Below, piece after piece: positions 1 to 5,830 of a stretch of DNA of 7,282 nt. The notes beneath the pieces are model-generated. The model did not search any database and was not told the DNA's origin. It saw only the letters and a list, made by a program, of their open reading frames with translations. A program made the translations under genes and the position numbers. Position 1 is the first letter of the stretch. The number at the start of each line of letters is the position of its first letter. Source of the DNA: Deltaproteobacteria bacterium (GTDB taxonomy: Bacteria > Desulfobacterota > Dissulfuribacteria > Dissulfuribacterales > QOAL01); contig JAMOUE010000293.1 of the NCBI GenBank assembly GCA_027068235.1, positions 1 through 7,282 of the forward strand, in the 5' to 3' direction.

Positions 1-455
1 ATATTGAAGAGGCCAATTATCACTTCTCCCAAAAAGGCGTGAAAGCCTTTTATGGAGCTTGCAACCTGTGAAGAGTATTCCCCAATACGTGCGAAGAAGG
101 AGAGAGATTCTCCTTTTGTTGGGGTTCGATTGGTGGCCTTACCCTTTTCTGCCAGGGTGAGGATATGGAGGGCTCCTTGAGGAACAGAGTCAACTTCAAA
201 TTCTGCTCCTATCTTTTGGGCATAATCCTTTATGGAAGAAAGTAACAGCACAAAAAGGCTGTCCCACTTGTTTAGCCTGTCTCCCTTGACAATCACCTTT
301 GAAAAAGGGCTGTAATCCTTTAGTTGGGCCAATAGCTTATCAGGTGAAGGAGGGTCTTCATGGACTGTCCATACGCCTGAAACGCTGACAATTACCCTTT
401 CATCATCCATCTTTTCTATGGTGAATTGCGGCTTCTGGGATACAGATGCCCTCAT
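1..455 (-). CDS. mlaE: MlaE-family lipid ABC transporter permease with N-terminal STAS-like domain (partial, 3' end outside window)
   Basis: The minus-strand frame opens at ATG 455-453 and stays open for 151 codons to the window edge. Only the N-terminal part is present. Residues ~10-105 look like a STAS-type domain: alternating hydrophobic strands (VIVSVSG, KVIVKG, FEVDS) and the 'NKWDSLFVLLL' stretch at ~63-71, which resembles the W-D-S segment of STAS domains fused to MlaE permeases. After a polar linker (~103-117), residues ~118-151 (ARIGEYSSQVASSIKGFHAF, then LGEVIIGLF) match the start of the MlaE permease domain. MlaE forms the inner-membrane channel of the Mla-type system, which moves phospholipid between inner and outer membranes with an MlaF ATPase and an MlaD-type MCE protein. 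Those partners would be expected beyond the left edge. A GTGAGG Shine-Dalgarno-like sequence lies ~6 nt before the ATG. The family is inferred from sequence character; the transmembrane core is not visible here. Confidence 0.75.
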   Translation of the reverse strand, partial: MRASVSQKPQFTIEKMDDERVIVSVSGVWTVHEDPPSPDKLLAQLKDYSPFSKVIVKGDRLNKWDSLFVLLLSSIKDYAQKIGAEFEVDSVPQGALHILTLAEKGKATNRTPTKGESLSFFARIGEYSSQVASSIKGFHAFLGEVIIGLFN

Positions 456-533
456 TCTATCCTCACTTTAGGTTTAGAGATTTTCAAAAATTTATTGTTT
501 TGTTACCGTTTTTGACGATAATTATTGTGTTGC

Positions 534-562
534 ATTCAAAAGACTAATTCTCGAAATATCAA
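534..562 (-). promoter_or_regulatory. Candidate sigma-70-type promoter for the MlaE-like gene
   Basis: On the minus strand, a -35 box TTGATA (plus positions 557-562, 5/6 to consensus) is followed after exactly 17 nt by TTGAAT (plus 534-539, 4/6). Transcription would start near 527 and give a leader of about 70 nt before the ATG at 455. The spacing is ideal but the -10 is weak, so this is only a candidate. Confidence 0.3.
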
Positions 563-756
563 GAAATATGTCTATGGTTGTTTGTCTCATATGCCTAGTT
601 GCTTGAATAAAAATCCTCGTTTTTAAAGGCAGCCTTAACTTGAATTTATGTGGCCCTTGCATTAAATAAAGCACAGTTCATCCAAATAATATATACTGCT
701 CAAGGCCCAATCAAACCACTTTTTCGGTTTAAATTCCTCTAGAGAGTTGAATTCAC

Positions 757-798
757 AAGGAGGGCTGGACAATCTTGTCCTGCAAAATGTGTAAGTAA
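757..798 (+). promoter_or_regulatory. Strong Shine-Dalgarno in the hisS leader followed by a possible seven-codon upstream ORF
   Basis: AAGGAGG at 757-763 is a full-length match to the anti-Shine-Dalgarno core, stronger than the AAGGAG that serves hisS itself. It does not precede any gene of normal size. The first start-like codon downstream is TTG at 775, 11 nt away. It reads through an in-frame ATG at 787 to TAA at 796-798 and would give the peptide MSCKMCK. This could be a regulatory upstream ORF, a ribosome standby site, or chance. The peptide contains no His codon, so it does not look like a classical histidine attenuator. Confidence 0.2.
764..783. repeat. Inverted repeat in the hisS leader
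   Basis: GGACAA (767-772) and TTGTCC (775-780) are perfect inverted copies separated by two bases. After one T-T mismatch (766/781), the pairing continues with G764-C783 and C765-G782. This makes a 20-bp dyad with nine of ten positions paired. The 2-nt centre is too tight for a full RNA hairpin without opening the inner pairs, so a protein operator in DNA is at least as likely. It sits 70-89 bp before the hisS start, immediately after the strong Shine-Dalgarno element. No regulator family is recognised. Confidence 0.4.
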
Positions 799-852
799 GG
801 GCTGTTTGTGTGAAGTGCAAATATAGAATTTGTTGATGGTAAAGGAGACAAA

Positions 853-2109
853 ATGACCCTCAAAGCAGTGAAGGGATTTAAGGACATATTGCCTGAAGAG
901 GCAAAAAGACGGCAAAGGCTCGAAAGTGTTGCAAGGAAGGTGTTTGAAAGCTGCGGGCTTGAGGAGATAAGGACTCCTATCCTTGAGAAGACAGAGGTCT
1001 TTGCCCGAGGCATTGGTGAACATACGGATATTGTTGAAAAAGAGATGTACACCTTTGAGGACCGAAATGGTCAGCTATTGACCTTACGGCCAGAGGCAAC
1101 TGCAGGAATTCTAAGGGCGGTTTTGGAACACAAACTATATAACCAGTCGCCCCTTCTAAAGCTTTATACAATGGGGCCTATGTTTAGGCATGAGCGTCCT
1201 CAAAAGGGAAGGTTACGCCAGTTTCACCAGTTCAATGTGGAATACATAGGAAGCAGTTCACCTTTGGCAGATGCAGAAGTCATCTTTTTGGCCTATGAGA
1301 TAGTTTCCGCTTTTGCAGATGAAGATGACCTCCTTCTTGAAGTAAATTCCCTTGGCTGCCCAGAATGCAGGCCTCTTCACAGAAAAGATCTGCTTCTTTT
1401 CTTAAATAACAACAAGGATGATCTTTGTGAGGATTGTCAGAGGCGTGCAGAACTCAATCCTCTTAGGGTCTTTGATTGCAAAAACGAGGATTGTCAGAGT
1501 GTGCTAAAGTTTGCACCGGTTATAAAACACTATATATGCCCAGAATGCGCCTCTCATATGGGAAAGGTTCTGGATGCCCTTGAGGCCTTTGGTATCCCAT
1601 TTGTCCAAAATGCATATTTGGTGAGGGGGCTAGATTACTACAAACGCACAACTTTTGAACTAAAGGCCAGAGGGCTTGGTGCCCAAAGTACTGTAGCTGC
1701 TGGCGGACGTTACGATGGGCTCTCAACGCTTCTTGATGGCCCTGATTTGCCAGGGGTTGGTATGGCTGTTGGTGTAGAACGGCTCCTTCTCTTGATGCAG
1801 GAAGAGGCAAGGCCAAGGCAGACGGATCTTTTCATTGCAGCTCTTGGAAGCGAGGCGCGTACTGAGGCCCTGTATTGGCTCGGATATCTTAGAAGAAACG
1901 GGCTTAAGGTTGAATATTCCTTGGAAGATAAGAGCTTAAAGGCCCAGATGAAACAGGCTGATAGGGCAGGAGCAAGGTACTGTCTCATAGTTGGAGAAAG
2001 AGAGATGGATGAGGAAGAGGCCATTTTGAGAAATATGGAGACCAAAGAACAGGAAACCTTGGAGCTTGATGATCTTCCAGAAGTCCTGCTTGAAAAGACA
2101 AAAAGCTGA
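853..2109 (+). CDS. hisS: Histidine--tRNA ligase (HisRS)
   Basis: Class II aminoacyl-tRNA synthetase that activates histidine with ATP and charges tRNA-His in the cytoplasm. The 418-residue length fits bacterial HisRS (about 420). Recognisable elements in order: motif 1 region ~40-55, substrate loop TLRPEATAG (77-85), motif 2 with FRHERPQKGR (111-120) and the QFHQFN segment, the histidine-specific LVRGLDYY (256-263, R258), GGRYDGL (284-290), motif 3 GVGMAVGVERL (301-311, R310), then the C-terminal anticodon-binding domain (~323-418). Between ~165 and 235 lies a cysteine-rich insertion: C169-x2-C172, C192-x2-C195, C209-x4-C214, C229-x2-C232. This pattern is common in deltaproteobacterial and some Gram-positive HisRS and is possibly metal-binding; it is absent in E. 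coli. AAGGAG at 842-847 sets the ATG at 853. It is the first gene of the probable operon, 30 nt before aspS. Confidence 0.97.
   Translation: MTLKAVKGFKDILPEEAKRRQRLESVARKVFESCGLEEIRTPILEKTEVFARGIGEHTDIVEKEMYTFEDRNGQLLTLRPEATAGILRAVLEHKLYNQSPLLKLYTMGPMFRHERPQKGRLRQFHQFNVEYIGSSSPLADAEVIFLAYEIVSAFADEDDLLLEVNSLGCPECRPLHRKDLLLFLNNNKDDLCEDCQRRAELNPLRVFDCKNEDCQSVLKFAPVIKHYICPECASHMGKVLDALEAFGIPFVQNAYLVRGLDYYKRTTFELKARGLGAQSTVAAGGRYDGLSTLLDGPDLPGVGMAVGVERLLLLMQEEARPRQTDLFIAALGSEARTEALYWLGYLRRNGLKVEYSLEDKSLKAQMKQADRAGARYCLIVGEREMDEEEAILRNMETKEQETLELDDLPEVLLEKTKS
1357..1548 (+). repeat. Short exact repeats within the HisRS cysteine-rich insertion
   Basis: Two pairs of exact direct repeats encode the cysteine pairs of the HisRS insertion. 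TGCCCAGAATGC (CPEC) occurs at 1357-1368 and again at 1537-1548. GAGGATTGTCAGAG (EDCQ plus part of the next codon) occurs at 1429-1442 and again at 1486-1499. Both pairs are in frame, and the second pair nests inside the first. They could reflect small internal duplications, or convergent coding of similar metal-binding knuckles with identical codons. Confidence 0.6.
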
Positions 2110-2139
2110 TAAGGATAAGTTTATAAGGAGACGGATGAT

Positions 2140-3930
2140 ATGGAACCTATGGGAGAGCTTAGGCGCACCCACGATTGCTATAGCATAACTGAAGAGAGCC
2201 TTGAGACAGAAGTTACCCTTATGGGTTGGGTGCACAGGAGAAGGGATCATGGTGGACTAATATTTGTAGATTTGAGAGATAGGGCAGGAATTACCCAAGT
2301 AGTTTTTGCACCTGAAGTAAACAAGGAAGCCCATGAAAAGGCTCATTCCCTTAGGAGTGAGTATGTTATCGCAGTGCGAGGCAAGGTTAGAAGACGCCCG
2401 GAAGGGATGGAAAATCCCAAGATAAAGACAGGGATGGTAGAGGTTGCCTGCGAGGAACTTAGGATTCTAAATACCTCCAAGACTCCACCTTTCCCATTAG
2501 ATGAAGAGAAAGAGGTCTCTGAGAACAAGAGACTCCAATATCGCTACATCGATCTCAGACGCCCGGTAATGCTGGAGAATCTTAAACTTAGGCACAATGT
2601 ATGTCAGGCCATGAGGAGATATCTTTCTGACAGGGGCTTTTTTGAGATCGAAACCCCAATGCTTACACGCAGCACCCCAGAAGGTGCAAGAGACTATCTT
2701 GTGCCAAGTAGAGTGAATCCTGGAAAGTTTTATGCCCTGCCACAGTCTCCACAGCTTTACAAACAGATCCTTATGATAGCAGGAATGGAGAAATATTTTC
2801 AGATAGTGCGTTGTTTCAGGGATGAGGATCTAAGGGCGGATAGGCAGCCAGAATTCACCCAGCTCGATATGGAGATGTCTTTTGTAAAGGAGGAGGATGT
2901 CATTGAGCTGATCGAAGGGCTAATAAGTTTCATCTTCTCTAACACCTTGGGAGTTGAGCTAAAGCCACCCTTTAAGAGGCTAACTTACAAGGATGCAATG
3001 GAAAGGTTTGGCACAGATAGGCCGGATCTCAGGTTTGGCATGGAATTGGTTGATATCACGGATATTGCTGCAGGTTGCGGTCTGAAGGTTTTTAACACAG
3101 TTGCCTCTACTGGTGGAGTGGTTAAGGTAATTAATGCAAAGGGAATGGCTGATCTTTCACGAAAAGATCTCGATGTACTGACCGAGTTTGCCCAGTCTTT
3201 AGGGGCAAAGGGGCTTGCATGGGTGAAGATCAAGGAGGATGCCTCGTGGCAGTCACCCATTGCCAAGTTCTTTAAGGAAGAAGAACAGAAGGCAATAATG
3301 GAGCGGGTTTCTGCAGCTCCAGGAGATATCTTGTTCTTTGGAGCAGATCAGAAGTCAACGGTTTTACGGGTGCTTGGTGAGTTGAGATTAGAACTTGCCA
3401 CTAGACGCGGTCTAATACCGGAGAAAGAGTTCAACTTTGTATGGATAACCGAGTTTCCACTTCTTGAGTTTGACGAGGACGAAGGTCGTTTCAAGGCACT
3501 TCACCATCCATTTACAGCACCCATGAAGGAAGATATTGATCTTCTTGATTCAGATCCTTCAGCAGTGCGCTCAAGGGCATATGATCTTGTGCTTAACGGG
3601 ATCGAAATAGGTGGAGGAAGTATTCGTATCCATCAGGAAAGCGTGCAGAAAAAGGTCTTTAGTGCCCTGAATATCCCAGAGGAAGAGGCAGAGGAGAAAT
3701 TTGGTTTTCTTCTAGAGGCCCTTACCTATGGAGCACCGCCACATGGAGGCATTGCCTTTGGGCTAGATAGGCTTGTCATGCTGATGGCAGGCAGAAATAC
3801 AATCAGAGACGTGATCGCCTTTCCCAAGACTCAGAAGGCCCAGTGCCTCATGGCAAAGGCACCGGCTGAGGTAAGCATGGCTCAACTTGCCGAGTTGTAT
3901 TTAAGACCAGATTGGAAAAAGGCAGAGTAG
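2140..3930 (+). CDS. aspS: Aspartate--tRNA ligase, likely non-discriminating (Asp/Asn)
   Basis: Class IIb synthetase that charges tRNA-Asp with aspartate. Its 596 residues match the bacterial type. Domains in order: N-terminal OB-fold anticodon-binding domain (~1-110, with GWVHRRRDHGGLIFVDLRDR from 29), catalytic core with ETPMLTRSTPEGARDYLVPS (171-190), the QSPQLYKQ aspartate-site segment (202-209), motif 2 FRDEDLRADRQPEFTQLD (226-243), bacterial GAD insertion (~300-420), and motif 3 GIAFGLDRLVMLMAG (537-551, R544). H37 and G89 correspond by eye to the two anticodon-domain positions that are His and Gly in the non-discriminating Pseudomonas enzyme, whereas E. coli has Leu and Lys. That suggests it also charges tRNA-Asn, which GatCAB would then amidate. 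AAGGAG at 2125-2130 lies 9 nt before ATG 2140 and favours it over the in-frame ATG at 2149. The gene follows hisS by 30 nt. Confidence 0.97.
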   Translation: MEPMGELRRTHDCYSITEESLETEVTLMGWVHRRRDHGGLIFVDLRDRAGITQVVFAPEVNKEAHEKAHSLRSEYVIAVRGKVRRRPEGMENPKIKTGMVEVACEELRILNTSKTPPFPLDEEKEVSENKRLQYRYIDLRRPVMLENLKLRHNVCQAMRRYLSDRGFFEIETPMLTRSTPEGARDYLVPSRVNPGKFYALPQSPQLYKQILMIAGMEKYFQIVRCFRDEDLRADRQPEFTQLDMEMSFVKEEDVIELIEGLISFIFSNTLGVELKPPFKRLTYKDAMERFGTDRPDLRFGMELVDITDIAAGCGLKVFNTVASTGGVVKVINAKGMADLSRKDLDVLTEFAQSLGAKGLAWVKIKEDASWQSPIAKFFKEEEQKAIMERVSAAPGDILFFGADQKSTVLRVLGELRLELATRRGLIPEKEFNFVWITEFPLLEFDEDEGRFKALHHPFTAPMKEDIDLLDSDPSAVRSRAYDLVLNGIEIGGGSIRIHQESVQKKVFSALNIPEEEAEEKFGFLLEALTYGAPPHGGIAFGLDRLVMLMAGRNTIRDVIAFPKTQKAQCLMAKAPAEVSMAQLAELYLRPDWKKAE

Positions 3931-3938
3931 GGTAATCA

Positions 3939-3974
3939 GGTCTGCCGGCCAATGATAGACCAAATCATGACCGG
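3939..3974 (+). promoter_or_regulatory. Intercistronic stem-loop with a competing or pseudoknot pairing, just upstream of a ribosome binding site
   Basis: In the 58-nt gap after aspS, CCGG (3945-3948) pairs with CCGG (3971-3974), and ATGAT (3952-3956) pairs with ATCAT (3964-3968), around the loop AGACCAA (3957-3963). The loop bases AGACC (3957-3961) are also complementary to GGTCT just upstream (3939-3943), giving either a competing hairpin or a pseudoknot. The structure ends two bases before AAGGAG (3977-3982), the ribosome binding site of the next gene. No T-run follows, so it is not an intrinsic terminator. A translational or processing role is inferred. Confidence 0.3.
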
Positions 3975-3988
3975 AAAAGGAGAATGAA

Positions 3989-5806
3989 ATGATAAAATGG
4001 AACGAAAAAAGAGGGCTTCTCGACTATAAAAAAGACTACAAATTGGTAGAGCGTAAAGAACCAGACCTCATGCGGGACCTCTTCCCATATGAAGAGGTAT
4101 GCCGTATTGCCTTTGATCACAAGTATCTTGCGCCAGAGCCGTGCAAGGATATGCTGATTACTGACACCACGTTTAGGGATGGTCAACAGGCCCGTCCTCC
4201 TTATACTGTCGAACAGATAAGCAAGATATTTGACTTTCTCCATGAGATGGGAGGGCCAAAGGGTATAATCCGCCAGTCTGAGTTCTTCCTCTACACCAGC
4301 AAAGATAAAAAGGCAGTAGAGGTATGTAGGGAGAAGGGTTATGAATTTCCTGAGATAACAGGCTGGATAAGGGCAAAGAAAGAAGATCTCAAGCTTGTAA
4401 AGGAGATGGAACTTGCAGAAACAGGTATCCTTACCTCTGCATCTGATTATCATATTTATCTAAAGCTCAAGAAAACTCGCACTGAGGCAATGGAGGCCTA
4501 CCTATCAACAGTCAAGGCGGCCTTGGAATTGGGTATAAGGCCAAGGTGCCACTTCGAGGATATAACAAGGGCGGATATCTATGGTTTTTGCGTTCCCTTT
4601 GCCATTGAGCTTATGAAACTGAGGGAGGAGTCTGGAATAGACATAAAGATCAGGATGTGTGATACCATGGGCTATGGTGTTACATATCCAGGCGCTGCAC
4701 TTCCAAGGAGTGTTGCAAAGGTTGTGCGGGCCATGATTGATGATGCAGGAGTGCCTGGAGAGCTTCTGGAATGGCACGGTCATAACGATTTCCACAAGGT
4801 TGTCATAAACGCAACCACAGCCTGGCTTTACGGGTGTGGAGCCATTAACGGAACGCTTCTTGGTTTTGGAGAACGGACAGGAAATACCCCCATCGAGGCC
4901 CTTCTTATTGAAAGGATTGCACTACGAGGCGATGCCGATGGCATAAATACCTTGGCAATAACGGAGATGGCCAGATACTTCGAAAAAGAGCTGGGTGTTC
5001 ACATTCCTGCAAACTATCCACTGGTAGGTGAGGACTTTAATGCCACCAGTGCTGGAATTCATGCTGATGGCCTAATGAAAAACGAGGAGATCTACAACAT
5101 CTTTGACACTGGCAAGATTCTCGGACGACCTATTGCAGTTATTATCTCCGACAAATCTGGAACTGCTGGTATTGCCCACTGGGTCAATTCCCATCTTGGC
5201 CTAAGTGGTGACAATATGATCGATAAACGTCATCCAGGAATAGTCAAGATGTACAAGCAGGTCATGAAACAGTATGAGAATGGCAGGATTACCTCCATGT
5301 CCAAAGAAGAGATGGAGGCCCTGGCTAGAAAGTACTTGCCTGAGCTGTTTACCTCTGACTTTGACAAGCTTAAACAGCGTGCCCATGATCTCGCATATCA
5401 TTTGGTTGAGGATCTGGTTGACAGGCCTGAGATGCGCTCTATGGATCCAGCGAAGATCGAGCCACTTTTGAAGCGTGTGCTTGAAGAAAATCCCTTCATA
5501 CAGTTCCTCTATGTTGTAAATGCAGAAGGAGAAAAGATTACACACAACATTACACATATAGAGGATAGGAGTAAGTACGCAAACTACAAACTCGATAGCG
5601 ATTTTTCCAATAGACCTTGGTTCATAGCGCCGTTAAAGGATGGCAAGATTCACGTGTCTGACTTTTACACCTCTCGCATCACAAATGCCCTGTGTATTAC
5701 GGTCTCAGGGCCCATCAGGAACGATGAGGATGAGATAATAGGGGTTCTTGGAATAGATATCAGGTTTGAAGAGCTTGCAAAGATGGAGCAGGAGAACGAT
5801 CAGTAG
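3989..5806 (+). CDS. (Re)-citrate synthase-like DRE-TIM condensing enzyme with a C-terminal Cache-type domain
   Basis: A member of the isopropylmalate/homocitrate synthase superfamily, which condenses acetyl-CoA with a 2-oxo acid. Residues ~53-320 form the TIM barrel: DTTFRDGQQ (59-67, catalytic R63, metal ligand D64), HGHND (263-267, ligands H263 and H265) and GFGERTGN (292-299). The lyase subdomain carries NATSAGIHADGLMKNEEIY (351-369, H358). Segments such as IIRQSEFFLY, HFEDITRADIYGF, and CDTMGYGVTYPGAALPRS agree with what I recall of the oxygen-sensitive (Re)-citrate synthases of anaerobes, which make citrate from oxaloacetate. Homocitrate or citramalate synthase remains possible. The known Re-type enzymes are about 450 residues. 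Here a helical linker leads to residues ~490-597, which resemble a Cache/PDC sensor domain (FLYVVNAEGEKI, SNRPWF, IIGVLGIDI) with no membrane segment around it. No LeuA dimer domain is seen. AAGGAG at 3977-3982, 6 nt before the ATG, sets the start; the ATG at 3984 stops after two codons. Confidence 0.85.
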   Translation: MIKWNEKRGLLDYKKDYKLVERKEPDLMRDLFPYEEVCRIAFDHKYLAPEPCKDMLITDTTFRDGQQARPPYTVEQISKIFDFLHEMGGPKGIIRQSEFFLYTSKDKKAVEVCREKGYEFPEITGWIRAKKEDLKLVKEMELAETGILTSASDYHIYLKLKKTRTEAMEAYLSTVKAALELGIRPRCHFEDITRADIYGFCVPFAIELMKLREESGIDIKIRMCDTMGYGVTYPGAALPRSVAKVVRAMIDDAGVPGELLEWHGHNDFHKVVINATTAWLYGCGAINGTLLGFGERTGNTPIEALLIERIALRGDADGINTLAITEMARYFEKELGVHIPANYPLVGEDFNATSAGIHADGLMKNEEIYNIFDTGKILGRPIAVIISDKSGTAGIAHWVNSHLGLSGDNMIDKRHPGIVKMYKQVMKQYENGRITSMSKEEMEALARKYLPELFTSDFDKLKQRAHDLAYHLVEDLVDRPEMRSMDPAKIEPLLKRVLEENPFIQFLYVVNAEGEKITHNITHIEDRSKYANYKLDSDFSNRPWFIAPLKDGKIHVSDFYTSRITNALCITVSGPIRNDEDEIIGVLGIDIRFEELAKMEQENDQ

Positions 5807-5830
5807 TGCCTTCTCTTGACCTTTAAAAAC
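5790..5830 (+). promoter_or_regulatory. Ambiguous translation start region of the radical SAM gene
   Basis: AGGAG at 5790-5794 lies inside the end of the previous gene. It is followed 11 nt later by GTG (5806-5808), which overlaps the TAG stop as TAGTG, a classic coupled stop/start. That GTG frame ends at TAA 5824-5826 after CTT, while the radical SAM frame is +1 relative to it. In the radical SAM frame itself the only early start codon is TTG 5816, 21 nt from the AGGAG and with no closer Shine-Dalgarno. The next in-frame ATG, at 5918, would remove the first core strand. The choices are a weak TTG start, a +1 shift at CTT-TAA, or a base error in the assembly. Confidence 0.4.

Larger units (their letters stand above)
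456..852. other. Divergent intergenic region between the MlaE-like gene and hisS
   Basis: About 400 bp with no gene of normal length on either strand and a visibly AT-rich composition. It must hold promoters for both divergent transcription units. On the plus strand the best hisS-directed boxes are weak: TTGAAT (640-645) with TTAAAT (662-667) at 16 nt, and an isolated -10-like TATACT (692-697) with no good -35. TTGACG at 512-517 is a good -35 but has no matching -10. Small repeats are present: GAAATAT twice at a 10-bp interval (553-559, 563-569), and AAGGC-A-GCCTT (626-636). The inverted repeat and Shine-Dalgarno element nearer hisS are listed separately. No tRNA cloverleaf and no T-box-like GGTGG motif was seen. 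Confidence 0.6.

Noticed and set aside
512..540. TTGACG -35 box as a plus-strand hisS promoter
   Set aside because: The hexamer 17 nt downstream (TTCAAA) matches the -10 consensus at only three positions, and it would give a leader of about 300 nt.
568..606. Tiny plus-strand frame MSMVVCLICLVA in the intergenic region
   Set aside because: Twelve codons, no ribosome binding site, and a hydrophobic composition expected from AT-rich DNA.
705..735. AAACC...GGTTT hairpin and a T-loop-like GGTTTAAATTCC, suggesting a tRNA
   Set aside because: No acceptor, D or anticodon stem can be built around it. The hairpin has only five pairs with an eight-base loop and no following T-run.
739..1052. Minus-strand frames of 94 and 99 codons across the hisS start
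   Set aside because: They overlap the hisS coding region and leader, show no family features, and neither has a convincing ribosome site.
3931..3988. Intrinsic terminator between aspS and the next gene
   Set aside because: The stem-loop there is followed by GAAAAGGAG, not a T-run, and a ribosome site starts immediately after it.
3965..4453. 162-codon open frame on the minus strand opposite the start of the citrate-synthase-like gene
   Set aside because: It lies almost wholly antisense to a well-supported gene, and its translation has no recognisable domain.
5201..5557. 118-codon minus-strand frame inside the citrate-synthase-like gene
   Set aside because: Shadow of the real gene, with no domain signal.
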